A stretch of DNA of 64,000 nt from Rhodoblastus sp. 17X3 (lineage in GTDB: Bacteria > Pseudomonadota > Alphaproteobacteria > Rhizobiales > Beijerinckiaceae). Both the position numbers and the translations under genes were made by a program. A model generated the notes under the pieces. It was not told where the DNA came from. It searched no databases and saw only the letters and a program-made list of their open reading frames with translations. Shown here piece by piece: positions 44,313 through 53,122 of this stretch (positions are counted from its first letter, which is position 1; each line of letters starts with the position of its first letter). Location of the stretch: assembly GCF_030056575.1 (NCBI RefSeq), contig NZ_JASHHX010000011.1, positions 62,001-126,000 of the forward strand, given 5' to 3'.

Positions 44313-45578
44313 CTATTGCAGGCAGTTGAGATCGACGAAGCGATCGCAGTCGAGGGTCAGGGCGCCGGCCATACCGTTCATGTCGACGACGACGTCGTAA
44401 TGCGTCGCCGCGATCTTCTCGGCGGAAACAAGCAATTTCGGCAGAGTCGGAAGATGAAGGAAGGTATAGCCGAGATTCTGGCCGACGAGATGGTCCGGCT
44501 CCAGATGGGGATCGTAGACGGACAACGCAAAGCCCGCGCTGAGCAGCTTGCGCGCCATATCGACTTTCGGGCTCTCGCGCAGGTCGTCGCTATCGTTCTT
44601 GAACGCCAGCCCGAGCATCAGCACCGAGGCGCCGGGCGCGAGTCCGGTGGTGACATGCTCGAACAGGAAGTGCTTGTGCGCGTCATTGGAGCGCAGGAGC
44701 GAGTCGATCAGGCGCGAATGCGCGCCGACATCCGCGGCGATGAACTGCAGCGCGCGAACGTCCTTGGGCAGGCAGGAGCCGCCAAAGGCGCCGCCCGGAC
44801 GCAGGTAATAGGGCGAGATGTTCAGCTTCCTGTCCGAGATGAAGATCTCGTGCACCTTCCTGGCGCTGATGCCGAGTTGCATGCAGACGCGGCCAATCTC
44901 GTTGGCGAAAGCGACCTTGACCGCGTGGAAGGAGTTGTCGACGAATTTGGTGATCTCGGCTTCGCGATATTGGGTGTAGAACACCTTCGCGTCGAGGTTC
45001 TTGTGCAACTCGTCCATGCGCGCGTTCGGCAATCCGTCATGGGTGCCGACAACGATCTTGGGCGGATGGAAATAATCTTCGATGGCCGTGGATTCGCGCA
45101 GGAATTCAGGGTTATAGACCAGCTCGAACAGTTTGCCGGCATCGCCCCTGACCGTCGATTCGAAGATCGGGCGAATCAGTTCCTCGGTCGTGCCGGGACG
45201 GATCGTGCTGCGATAAACGACCGTCAGCGGCTGCTTGCGGCCGGACTCGATCGAGGCCGCGATCTGGCGGCTGACCTCGGCGATATAGGACATGTTATGG
45301 GAGCCGTCCGGACCGCTCGGCGTGCCGACGCAGACGATCGCCATGTCGCTATCGCGCAGATGGTCGGAACCATCGGTGACGCAACGCAGCAATCCCGCAT
45401 CGACGGCCTTCTTGAGCAGTTCTTCAAGGCCAGGCTCCTTGATCGGCGAGAGCCCCGCATTGGTCTCCCTCACCTTCTTTTCGCTCACATCGACGCCGAC
45501 GACGCTGTGGCCTTCAGCCGTCAGGCAAGCTGTGGCCGTAAGTCCGACATATCCTAATCCATAGATTGCAATCTTCAT
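44313..45578 (-). CDS. GDP-mannose 6-dehydrogenase (AlgD-like UDP/GDP-sugar dehydrogenase)
   Basis: The 421-residue product has MKIAIYGLGYVGLTATACLT, VYRSTIRPGTTEELI, VYNPEFLRESTAIEDYFHPPKIV and NISPYYLRPGGAFGGSCLPKDVRAL around the catalytic Cys. The last motif and the 421-residue length closely match AlgD rather than the Ugd encoded at 24087. It likely forms GDP-mannuronate, giving the EPS a second uronic acid. A UDP-sugar substrate cannot be excluded. ATG 45578 is chosen as the first residue of the fold. Confidence 0.82.
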   Translation of the reverse strand: MKIAIYGLGYVGLTATACLTAEGHSVVGVDVSEKKVRETNAGLSPIKEPGLEELLKKAVDAGLLRCVTDGSDHLRDSDMAIVCVGTPSGPDGSHNMSYIAEVSRQIAASIESGRKQPLTVVYRSTIRPGTTEELIRPIFESTVRGDAGKLFELVYNPEFLRESTAIEDYFHPPKIVVGTHDGLPNARMDELHKNLDAKVFYTQYREAEITKFVDNSFHAVKVAFANEIGRVCMQLGISARKVHEIFISDRKLNISPYYLRPGGAFGGSCLPKDVRALQFIAADVGAHSRLIDSLLRSNDAHKHFLFEHVTTGLAPGASVLMLGLAFKNDSDDLRESPKVDMARKLLSAGFALSVYDPHLEPDHLVGQNLGYTFLHLPTLPKLLVSAEKIAATHYDVVVDMNGMAGALTLDCDRFVDLNCLQ

Positions 45579-46027
45579 CGAAGCTTCTCGTCCAGGTCGC
45601 GAAAGAATCGTTTTTCTCTGTGCGCCCGAACCGCGCCAAGGGTCGCAGTTCGATACGCTGCGGTTCGCCGCGCGAGCGCCGCGGCGGAGCTTGGCCCTGC
45701 CGTCAGAAGGCGAACAGGCGTGGCTCACATGTTCAAGCTTCAGCTCCCTTCTCGCATTTGCACAATCCCCTTCGCATTAGCACAATCCCAGCGCAACGGC
45801 ACGATTAAAAACATGACTTTTTGCACGAAGGAAGCGCATAAATGTGGAAAACACGTCAGCGTGCCAAAATTGAGACATATATAAAATAATAATGACAGGG
45901 GTCTCTCCAGAACAGATTATAATTTTTGAATAAAACTTTACGTTATCTAGCCGCCATATGCTCTCCGAGATGGAGCCTCAATTGGCCTTCGCCCGCGCGG
46001 AGGCTAAATAATGCAAGGAACTGGAAC
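45579..46027. promoter_or_regulatory. Divergent intergenic region between the AlgD-like and GH5 genes
   Basis: This 449-nt gap has no convincing gene. It holds tandem 20-nt repeats at 45751-45790 and an AT-rich block at about 45841-45955, including TATATAAAATAATAATGA. It must contain promoters for both divergent genes, and the AT-rich block is a likely place for a nucleoid protein or MucR-like regulator. I see no clear sigma-54 site. Confidence 0.55.
45751..45790 (+). repeat. Two tandem 20-nt direct repeats in the divergent promoter region
   Basis: CTCGCATTTGCACAATCCCC (45751-45770) is followed at once by TTCGCATTAGCACAATCCCA (45771-45790); 17 of 20 positions match. A degenerate third copy follows at about 45791-45806, sharing CGCA-N3-GCAC-N-AT. 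Two-turn spacing of about 20 nt would put a bound protein on one face of the DNA. Confidence 0.75.
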
Positions 46028-47275
46028 ATGACATCGGGTCTTACACGCCGCCAGTCTCTGGGTTTTTTCGCCGCCGCGGCGGCGTTGGCGACCTCTCCCG
46101 CGGCGGCGGAGGGCTCCGGCCCGGTCCGGGCGCCCCTCCTGCGTCGAGGCGTCAACTTCCATCATCCGCTCAACTGGCCCGAGACGACGAGCCGGAACGG
46201 CCGGCTCGACTATGTCTGGCCGCCTTTCGCGAATGACGTTCACAAGACCAGCGACGACGAGTTGCGCCGGCTCAAGGCGCTTGGATTCGATTTCATTCGC
46301 GTGACGGTCGACCCCAGCATTCTCATCGTCTCTGAAGGCGACCGACGGCAACTTCTTGCGGACCGAATCCGTTCGCTGGTCGCGCGGCTGAACGCCGCCG
46401 GTTTTGCGGTCGTGGTCGATCTGCATCCCGTCCGTGTCAATCCGGCCTATCAGCCCTCGGCGCTGGTCCAGCCCGGGGCCGAGGCCTTCGCCGCCTATCT
46501 GCGCATGGTTGGACAGGTCGCCGCGATCCTGAAGGATTTTCCGCCCGACCGGATCGTGTTCGAACTCATGAACGAGCCCGGGCTCGACAAATTATCGGAT
46601 GCGCCCCGCTGGCAGCCGATGCTGGAGGCGCTCCATGCGAGCGCCCGCGCCGCCGCGCCCAATCTTCCGCTGATGCTCGAAGGCGTCATGTGGAGCGACC
46701 GCAAGGCGCTGATCGGCCTCGACCTCGCGCCCTTCCGGTCAAGCAATGTGCTTTACACGTTCCATTATTATGAGCCTCACAGCTTCACCCATCAGGGCGT
46801 GGAGAATGACGTCACGAGCTATTGCCATGATCTCGCCTGGCCGGCCCGAGCCGATAATGTCGCGACGGTTTACAGCCAGGCCGAACGATTGGTGGCGGCG
46901 AATCCCCGCCTGAGCGCGGCCGAGCGGGCCGACGCCCTGACGCGGACGAAATTTCTGCTCGATCAATATCTCGCCGCCGGCCACAACGCCGCGCGCATCC
47001 GCAGCGATTTCGAGGAAGTCGCGCAATGGGCCAAGCGAAACTCCATTCCGGCCGATCGCGTCGTGCTTGGCGAATTCGGATGCGTTTTCTCGTCCAATGG
47101 CCGCCCCCTGGGCCAGGACCGCGTGAGTTGGCTCGCCGCCGTCCGGCAGACCTCGGAAGCCATGGGGTTTCCCTGGGCCTATTGGGCTTACAAGGGCTAT
47201 GGCGGCATGGAGCTCATCGACCCCGCCGGAACCATGCACCAGGAACTGATTGGGGCGCTCGGCCTGAACGCCTGA
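46028..47275 (+). CDS. Tat-exported GH5 family glycoside hydrolase (cellulase-like)
   Basis: The 415-residue product begins with a twin-arginine signal (TRRQSLGFFAAAAAL, cut after AAA). The TIM-barrel shows the GH5 motifs: GFDFIRVTVDPS, DLHPVR, the acid/base E183 in FELMNEPG, FHYYEPHSFTHQG, and the nucleophile E349 in VLGEFGC. Family members hydrolyse beta-1,4-glucans or related beta-glycans. Its place in an EPS locus suggests trimming of a beta-glucan backbone during export. ATG 46028 follows AAGGA. Substrate specificity is not proven. Confidence 0.85.
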   Translation: MTSGLTRRQSLGFFAAAAALATSPAAAEGSGPVRAPLLRRGVNFHHPLNWPETTSRNGRLDYVWPPFANDVHKTSDDELRRLKALGFDFIRVTVDPSILIVSEGDRRQLLADRIRSLVARLNAAGFAVVVDLHPVRVNPAYQPSALVQPGAEAFAAYLRMVGQVAAILKDFPPDRIVFELMNEPGLDKLSDAPRWQPMLEALHASARAAAPNLPLMLEGVMWSDRKALIGLDLAPFRSSNVLYTFHYYEPHSFTHQGVENDVTSYCHDLAWPARADNVATVYSQAERLVAANPRLSAAERADALTRTKFLLDQYLAAGHNAARIRSDFEEVAQWAKRNSIPADRVVLGEFGCVFSSNGRPLGQDRVSWLAAVRQTSEAMGFPWAYWAYKGYGGMELIDPAGTMHQELIGALGLNA

Positions 47276-47432
47276 CCCCGTTTCTCAGAGAGGCGTCGAA
47301 AGACGCCCGCCCGCGCTGAAAGCCCTCGGCCTCCCGCGCCGCGCATCCATCCCAAAAGCTTCCGGCAAGCCTGCCGCCGTTCAATCGCCGCCATGAATTG
47401 TGCAGATGTCGGCGAAAGGCTGTCCGGGAACC

Positions 47433-47831
47433 ATGAACAAGAACGCTTCGAGCAGCCGCCCGATCGACGACGCGCGCGAATTCGTCAAAGCCGCCGACGG
47501 ACGTCTTTCGGCAATGACCCTGGCCGCCCTCACACGCGCGCTCAACCAACGCCGCGATGTTTCCCCGATCGGGGTCTGGTCGTGGGCGGAGCTGGCTGAA
47601 GGCGTTCCCTTCACGCCGACCGATTTCGGCATGGAAACAAACGACATCCGGCTGCTGGTCATGACCAGCGCTTCCAGGCCACCCGGTCTGCTCGCCCGCA
47701 AAAGGCGAAACTATTGGGTTTTTGCCGGCCTCCGAGGCGAAGATCGGCTTTTCCCGCTCAGCTGTCACTCGAGCCTTGCCCTGGCGGCGGAATTACTGAT
47801 GCTTGCCTATGCGGAATGCTGTCTATTGTGA
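47433..47831 (+). CDS. Hypothetical protein
   Basis: The 132-residue product has no signal peptide or clear domain. It contains VSPIGVWSWAELAEGVPFTPTDFG and ends in a hydrophobic helix (ALAAELLMLAYAECCLL). I do not recognise a family. The frame is open from 47400, and ATG 47406 or 47433 could be used. It lies between the GH5 and a glycosyltransferase gene. It could be real or a chance frame; composition and codon use look real. Confidence 0.45.
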   Translation: MNKNASSSRPIDDAREFVKAADGRLSAMTLAALTRALNQRRDVSPIGVWSWAELAEGVPFTPTDFGMETNDIRLLVMTSASRPPGLLARKRRNYWVFAGLRGEDRLFPLSCHSSLALAAELLMLAYAECCLL

Positions 47832-48023
47832 CCTTACGAATAAAAATAATATTGCCGATAAATTATGCTAACCTCCAATCGTCTAATGGATGTTCGGCTC
47901 CCGCCTGGACGTTGGGATCCGATTTTCTCTTGGACTCTGTAGCCCCAGTGTCGCCTGGACGCTTGGGCCGCAGGCTTCCTCGATTCGTTCGAATTTTGTT
48001 TTCCCATTTGCGTTTCTGCGAAC

Positions 48024-49163
48024 ATGCCCGGATTGAGCCCCCCCAAAACGCCGAAGATATTGTTTTTTCTGCCGGCCCTCGTGGCTGGGGGCGCGGAAAT
48101 CCATGCGATTGTCCTGTGCGAGAAAATGATCGAGGCGGGATTCGACTGCACCATCGTGGCGCATGGGACAAATTGTTCGGAAGCCCTGATGGACCGGGAC
48201 GTGGCGCGGCGCGCCATACGCCTGAACCTGCGCGGCATGTCGGAACTGGGCGGCTGGCTGGAAATCTGGCGGCTATTGCGACGCATCAAGCCTGACCTTA
48301 TCGTCGCCATCAACCAGACGCCCTTCATCATTTCCTTCATCGAGAAAGCGATGCTCGGGACTCGCGCCGCTCTGGCCTGCATCTTCCACTCGACGGAAAT
48401 GCAGCCGTTTGAACGCTATCTGGAAGGGCCGTTTCGGGTCTGCGCGCGCTTCGCCGATCTGCTTGTCTATGTGAGCGAGAGCCAGCGGAAGATCTGGGAA
48501 GGCCGCGGGCTCACGGCGCGACGCGTCCGCGTTATCCCGAACGGCGTAGATCTCGAGCGGTTTCAACCGTCCGAGCGCAAGCGCAGCGAAATCCGCGCCG
48601 AACTGGGCCTCGGCGAAGACGTTTTCCTGATCGGCATTGTCGCCGCCTTCCGCCGGGAAAAAAACCACGCCGACCTGATCCGCGCTTTGGCCCGCGCCCG
48701 CGCGCTAGGTTCGCGCGCCAAGGTCCTCGCGGTCGGCGAAGGCGCGACCCAGAACGAAGCCAAGGCGCTGGCGCGCGATCTCGGACTCACGGGCCAAATG
48801 ATCTTTCACGGCGTCAGCGCCGATATTGACCGCCTCGTCAACGCCTGCGACGCAGGCGTCCTGTGCAGCACGGCGGAATCCTTTCCGCTCGCGGCGATAG
48901 AGTTTCTGGCCACGGGCGTGCCGATGCTCGTTTCGGCGATCAGCGGGAACCTTGAACTGGTCAAGCCGGATTTCAATGGCCTGGTTCACCGGCCCGGCGA
49001 TATCGAACAATTCGCCGCCAACATCATCGCCATGGAAGATCCGGCGACGCGCGCGCGGCTGGCCCGGAACGCGCGCTTATCCGTCGAGCGCTTTTCGACC
49101 GCCTCGATGGCCGCCGACTACGAGCAGGAATTCAAGAAGCTTTGCACGCGAAACCATGCCTGA
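48024..49163 (+). CDS. Glycosyltransferase family 4 protein (paralogue group A)
   Basis: The 379-residue product shows ILFFLPALVAGGAEIHAIVL, NQTPFIISFIEKA, IFHSTEMQPFERY, then GIVAAFRREKNHADLIRALARA and AESFPLAAIEFLATGVPMLVSAISG with the GT4 glutamate pair. It is closely similar to the product of 37443-38582. It ends overlapping the next gene by 8 nt. The 192-nt gap before it is AT-rich (47835-47880) and may carry its promoter. Confidence 0.87.
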   Translation: MPGLSPPKTPKILFFLPALVAGGAEIHAIVLCEKMIEAGFDCTIVAHGTNCSEALMDRDVARRAIRLNLRGMSELGGWLEIWRLLRRIKPDLIVAINQTPFIISFIEKAMLGTRAALACIFHSTEMQPFERYLEGPFRVCARFADLLVYVSESQRKIWEGRGLTARRVRVIPNGVDLERFQPSERKRSEIRAELGLGEDVFLIGIVAAFRREKNHADLIRALARARALGSRAKVLAVGEGATQNEAKALARDLGLTGQMIFHGVSADIDRLVNACDAGVLCSTAESFPLAAIEFLATGVPMLVSAISGNLELVKPDFNGLVHRPGDIEQFAANIIAMEDPATRARLARNARLSVERFSTASMAADYEQEFKKLCTRNHA

Positions 49164-50154
49164 AGCGCCGACGCCTCCGCATCCTCCCGTCTTCCTGATA
49201 GCGATCGACACCGAAGGCGACGACGTCTGGTCGCGTCCGCGCCAGGCGACAACCCTGAACGCCCGCTATCTTCCGCGCTTCCAGGCGCTGTGCGAAAAAT
49301 TCGGCTTTTCGCCGACCTATCTAACCAATTTCGAAATGGCCAATGATTCCGCCTTCGTCGAAATGGCCCGCGACGCGCTCGCGCGTGGAACGGCGGAAAT
49401 CGGCATGCATATGCACGCCTGGGACACGCCTCCGGTTGAGCCCCTTGGCGCGCGCGACTGGTGGGACCAGCCTTACGCGCCCGAATATCCGCCAGAGCTG
49501 ATCGATCGCAAGGCCGAGTTGATGACCCGCCTTCTCGAAGACCGGTTCCAGACCGCGATCACCAGCCACCGCGCCGGCCGGTGGGGGCTATGCGCTTCCT
49601 ATGCGCGCAGCCTGATCCGGCTCGGCTATGAGGTCGATTGCTCGGTGACGCCGGGCGTTTCCTGGGCGGGCGCTCCGGGCCTTGCTGGCGGCGATGGCGG
49701 CGTCGATTACAGCGCCTTCCCCAGCGCGCCCTACGTGATAGACCCCGAATCAATCGCTCGTGCGGGCGCCTCTCCGCTGCTCGAAGTCCCGATGACGATC
49801 ATCGAGCAGAAGCGTCCCTGGCACAGGAGCCTCGCGCGTCTCCTTCTGGGGCGCAAGGGCCCGCGATTGATCTGGCTGCGGCCCGAGCCGGGCAATCTCG
49901 GCGATATGCTGGAGATCGTGGACAGGAAGCGGGCCGTGAACGCCGATTATATCCAGTTCACCCTGCATAGCTCGGAATTCATGCCCGGCGGCAGCCCGGC
50001 GTTCCCGACGCCGGACAGCATCGAGCAGCTCTATCGCGACCTTGAAATCCTGTTCGAAAGGATCGCGCGGGATTTTCACGGCTGCGGGCTGACCGCTTAC
50101 GCGCGCCGCTTGCGCGCCGCCTCGCGCCAGATGGCGCCCAGCCTGGCGACATAA
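49156..50154 (+). CDS. Polysaccharide deacetylase-like protein (WalW-type)
   Basis: The 332-residue product has an NodB/WalW-like layout: FLIAIDTEGDDVWSRPR with the Asp near the N-terminus, IGMHMHAWDTPP supplying metal-site His residues, TSHRAGRWGLCASY, and FTLHSSEFMPGG late in the chain. Such proteins remove acetyl groups from sugars or are inactive relatives; the activity is inferred. The ATG at 49156 overlaps the previous glycosyltransferase. Its last 58 nt overlap the convergent glycosyltransferase gene at 50097. Confidence 0.75.
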   Translation: MPEAPTPPHPPVFLIAIDTEGDDVWSRPRQATTLNARYLPRFQALCEKFGFSPTYLTNFEMANDSAFVEMARDALARGTAEIGMHMHAWDTPPVEPLGARDWWDQPYAPEYPPELIDRKAELMTRLLEDRFQTAITSHRAGRWGLCASYARSLIRLGYEVDCSVTPGVSWAGAPGLAGGDGGVDYSAFPSAPYVIDPESIARAGASPLLEVPMTIIEQKRPWHRSLARLLLGRKGPRLIWLRPEPGNLGDMLEIVDRKRAVNADYIQFTLHSSEFMPGGSPAFPTPDSIEQLYRDLEILFERIARDFHGCGLTAYARRLRAASRQMAPSLAT

Positions 50155-51206
50155 ACGCGCATGTCGAGATTCTGACGATGGAACTCGGCCGCGGCGGCGC
50201 CGATAGCGCGCCGCAGGCCAGGGTTCTCCAGGAGCTTGCGCAAGGCGTCCGCCAGCGCGCCGGAATCGCCGACCGGGACCAGCAGGCCGGTCATCCCGTC
50301 TTGCAGGATGTCCTCGACGGCGCCGACGGGAGTCGCCACAACCGCCCGCCCGTAAGCCATGCCCTCGATGACGGACATTGGCAGGTTTTCCTCATAGGAC
50401 GGCAGCACGACGATATCGGACGCCGCCAGCAGTTCACGAACCTTGTCCGGGCCGACCCAGCCCGGCAGGCTGACGCGCTCCGAAAGCCCGAGGCGTTCGA
50501 TCTCGGCGCGCGTCTCCTCGACGGCGCCATTGCCCGCGATGACCGCTCGCCACTGATAAGTCAGGGGAAGAGCCGCCAGCGCGCGCACAAGTTCCGGCAC
50601 GCCCTTGCGCGGACCGACATGGCCGAGAAAAAGGATGTTCGGTGGTTGATCGGCGCTGGACTGAACCGCTTGCGCGGCTTCCGGCGCAGGAGAGGCGTTG
50701 GGAAGAATGCGGACCCGATCGGCGATTTCCGGCGCCTTCCCGATGACATAGTCGCGCCAGACCTGACCGAGCACGAGCACGATCGCCGCGCCCGCGAACA
50801 TCTGGCGCACCAGCTTCGCCACCGGCGCGGGAGCCGAATTCCAATAGTCCCGGAAGCCCGATCCATGCAGATGGATGACATAAGGCACGCCCGCCGCCCG
50901 CGCCGCGGCCGCGATCGCGATCTTGCGCAAGGCGCTGCCATGCGAGGAAAGATTGATATGCGCGACATCGGGGCCCATCCCCAGTCGGGCCCCGAGCAGA
51001 ACAGCCGCGACGGCCGCCGTGTGGAACGGCGCCAGCGCGATGGAGCCCTGTCCGCGACTGGCGATAAACCTTACCTTCACGCCATCCGAAGCCAGATCGG
51101 CCGCGCCGGCGCGCACGTCGTCCATGATGCGGTCGATGCCGCCCATGCCGCCCTGCCCGAGCGGCGTGACCACCAGGACATCAATATTTTTCGTTGTGTC
51201 CGTCAT
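50097..51206 (-). CDS. Glycosyltransferase family 4 protein
   Basis: The 369-residue product has VLVVTPLGQGGMGGIDRIMD, HLHGSGFRDYW, ILFLGHVGPRKGVPELVRALA and the donor motif EENLPMSVIEGMAYGRAVVATPVGA. The glutamates expected of GT4 (ENLPMSVIE) are present. It overlaps asnB by 4 nt and so forms a coupled set with that gene and the glycosyltransferase at 53123. It belongs to a different subgroup from the paralogue group A proteins. Confidence 0.87.
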   Translation of the reverse strand: MTDTTKNIDVLVVTPLGQGGMGGIDRIMDDVRAGAADLASDGVKVRFIASRGQGSIALAPFHTAAVAAVLLGARLGMGPDVAHINLSSHGSALRKIAIAAAARAAGVPYVIHLHGSGFRDYWNSAPAPVAKLVRQMFAGAAIVLVLGQVWRDYVIGKAPEIADRVRILPNASPAPEAAQAVQSSADQPPNILFLGHVGPRKGVPELVRALAALPLTYQWRAVIAGNGAVEETRAEIERLGLSERVSLPGWVGPDKVRELLAASDIVVLPSYEENLPMSVIEGMAYGRAVVATPVGAVEDILQDGMTGLLVPVGDSGALADALRKLLENPGLRRAIGAAAAEFHRQNLDMRVYVARLGAIWREAARKRRA

Positions 51207-53116
51207 AGCGCTCCCGCCAAAGCCTCGATGATCTCGTCAGCGCCGATGTCATAAACCCTGATGAATTGCTCCAGGCTGCATAGCGACCAGAGAATGCGCT
51301 CATTATTGGAGCGCCCGTCCATATGTTCGGCGACGTAACGGTCGATCAGCGTGGCGTTGAGGACCTTCCTGACGCGCGAATCGCCGGAACATAGCAAGTC
51401 AAAGACGACGTGACTGTGAGACTCGCGAAACCAGATGTTGACGGGCACGCGAAAGCCGATTTTCTTGCGGCGAAACAGGATCTCGGGCACGCGGCCTTTC
51501 ACGGCGGCGCGCAAGACCGCCTTGCCCTTGAGCCGCCGAATATGGAAGCGGTCCGGAATGCGCGCGGCGAGACGCGCCAATTCGACGTCCATGAACGGCA
51601 TGCGCCCCTCGATCGAACCGCCCATCAGCATGCGGTCGGCGCGTTCGAGCGTGTTGTCGGGCAGCCATGACGTCTGGTCGAAGAACTCCGCCTTCCGCAG
51701 ATTCGAGACGTTCCTGGCCGAAAATGGAAATGGGTCGGGGCGCGCATGACGCAGCTTCCGGTCGAACAAGGCGTTGCGCTCGGCCGGCGACAAGCCGCCG
51801 AACCAGATCCTGACCCGATCGGCCGCGTCGCGCTGGCCGAGCGCCTTCGACAGCACCTTGACCCGCCGCAATCCGAACGGCAGCTGCTCGACGACCGGCG
51901 CCACGATGCTTTCGTGCAGCCACGGCCCCGTCGCCGCGTGATAATATTGCGCGTAAAGCTCCGCGACATATTTGGGATAGCCGCCGAAAAGCTCGTCGGC
52001 CCCCTCGCCGGTCAGCACGACCTTGACCTTCTCGCTCGCCGCGCGCGCCAGCAGGAGGATCGGCATGTCCGACGCCTCGCTCACCGGCGCGCCGCGCAGC
52101 CGCGCCGCCTCCGGCCAGAGCTCGAAAAACTGGTCGGGCGTGATGACATGCTCCTCGTGCTCGGCTTCGAAATGTTTCGCCGCGAGACGCGCAAAGGAGA
52201 GTTCGGAGTAACTGGGATCCTCGAAACCGACGCTGAAGGTCTTGATCGGCCGCGTCGCATTGCTCGCCATGAACGCCAGCACGGACGAAGAATCGACGCC
52301 GCCGGACAGAAACAGGCCATAGGGCGCGTCGCTCCGCATGCGGATTCGAACCGCCTCGTCGAAGACCTCGGTGAATTCCGCCACCGCATGGTCGAAATTG
52401 TCGATATCGGCCGTCACATGGGCCAGAGGCGGGGTGAAATAGCGCTCGACGGTCAACCGCCCTGCGCGCCAGACCGCGAGGCTGCCCGCGGGGAGTTTTT
52501 CGACCTCGCCGAAGAACGTCCTCGGCGAGGGGGCGTAACGATCCAGCAGATAGCCGTCCAGCGCCGCCAGATCGAAACTCGTCTTCAGGCCCGGAACGGC
52601 CAGCAGCGCCGCCACTTCCGATGAAAAGAAAAGGTCCTCGCCCTTGCGGCACAGGAAAAGCGGTTTTTTGCCGAAGGGATCGCGGGCGAACAGGATGGAC
52701 TGATCGCGGCTGTCGAAAAAGGCGAAGGCGAACATGCCCCGCAGCCGGCTCAGCGCGTCCTTCCCCCATATCTGCAGCGCGGCGAGCAGGATTTCGGTGT
52801 CGCCGGTCGTATGGAAGACGCAGCCCAGCTGCTCGAGCTCCGCGCGCAGCTCGATGTAATTATAAATCTCGCCATTATAGGTGATGCAGCAGGAGCGGTC
52901 GGCGCTCCACATCGGCTGTGTCGCGGCGTCGGTGAGATCGACGATCGCGAGGCGGCGATGCCCCAGGCCCACGCGATATTCGCCGTCGGAGGCGCTGATA
53001 AGAACAGCATCGCCTCCGTCCGGGCCCCGGTGATGGAGCAGATCGGTCAATGCCTTGAGGACATCAAGCCCGGGCGACGTCTCCGAACGCGCCACCCAAC
53101 CGAAAACGCCGCACAT
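51203..53116 (-). CDS. asnB: Asparagine synthase (glutamine-hydrolysing) family amidotransferase
   Basis: The 637-residue product starts MCGVFGWV, with Cys2 as the glutaminase nucleophile, and has the Ntn hydrolase domain with YNGEIYNYIELRAEL and a C-terminal ATP-binding synthetase domain with LFLSGGVDSSSVLAFMA and VLTGEGADELFGGYPKY. AsnB-type proteins occur in many O-antigen and EPS loci (WbpS is an example), where some amidate uronic acids instead of aspartate. It lies between two glycosyltransferase genes with 4- and 6-nt junctions, so I favour EPS modification over asparagine supply. Confidence 0.88.
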   Translation of the reverse strand: MCGVFGWVARSETSPGLDVLKALTDLLHHRGPDGGDAVLISASDGEYRVGLGHRRLAIVDLTDAATQPMWSADRSCCITYNGEIYNYIELRAELEQLGCVFHTTGDTEILLAALQIWGKDALSRLRGMFAFAFFDSRDQSILFARDPFGKKPLFLCRKGEDLFFSSEVAALLAVPGLKTSFDLAALDGYLLDRYAPSPRTFFGEVEKLPAGSLAVWRAGRLTVERYFTPPLAHVTADIDNFDHAVAEFTEVFDEAVRIRMRSDAPYGLFLSGGVDSSSVLAFMASNATRPIKTFSVGFEDPSYSELSFARLAAKHFEAEHEEHVITPDQFFELWPEAARLRGAPVSEASDMPILLLARAASEKVKVVLTGEGADELFGGYPKYVAELYAQYYHAATGPWLHESIVAPVVEQLPFGLRRVKVLSKALGQRDAADRVRIWFGGLSPAERNALFDRKLRHARPDPFPFSARNVSNLRKAEFFDQTSWLPDNTLERADRMLMGGSIEGRMPFMDVELARLAARIPDRFHIRRLKGKAVLRAAVKGRVPEILFRRKKIGFRVPVNIWFRESHSHVVFDLLCSGDSRVRKVLNATLIDRYVAEHMDGRSNNERILWSLCSLEQFIRVYDIGADEIIEALAGAL

Positions 53117-53122
53117 GGCCGT

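Noticed and set aside
44316-45557. 413-residue open frame on the + strand opposite the AlgD-like gene
   Set aside because: The opposite strand encodes a dehydrogenase with catalytic Cys and NAD motif; this frame is a mirror of it.
45858-45880. Sigma-54 promoter (GG-N10-GC) on the minus strand of the AlgD-GH5 gap
   Set aside because: A TGGCACG is present, but the -12 element (TTGC) does not match at the required spacing.
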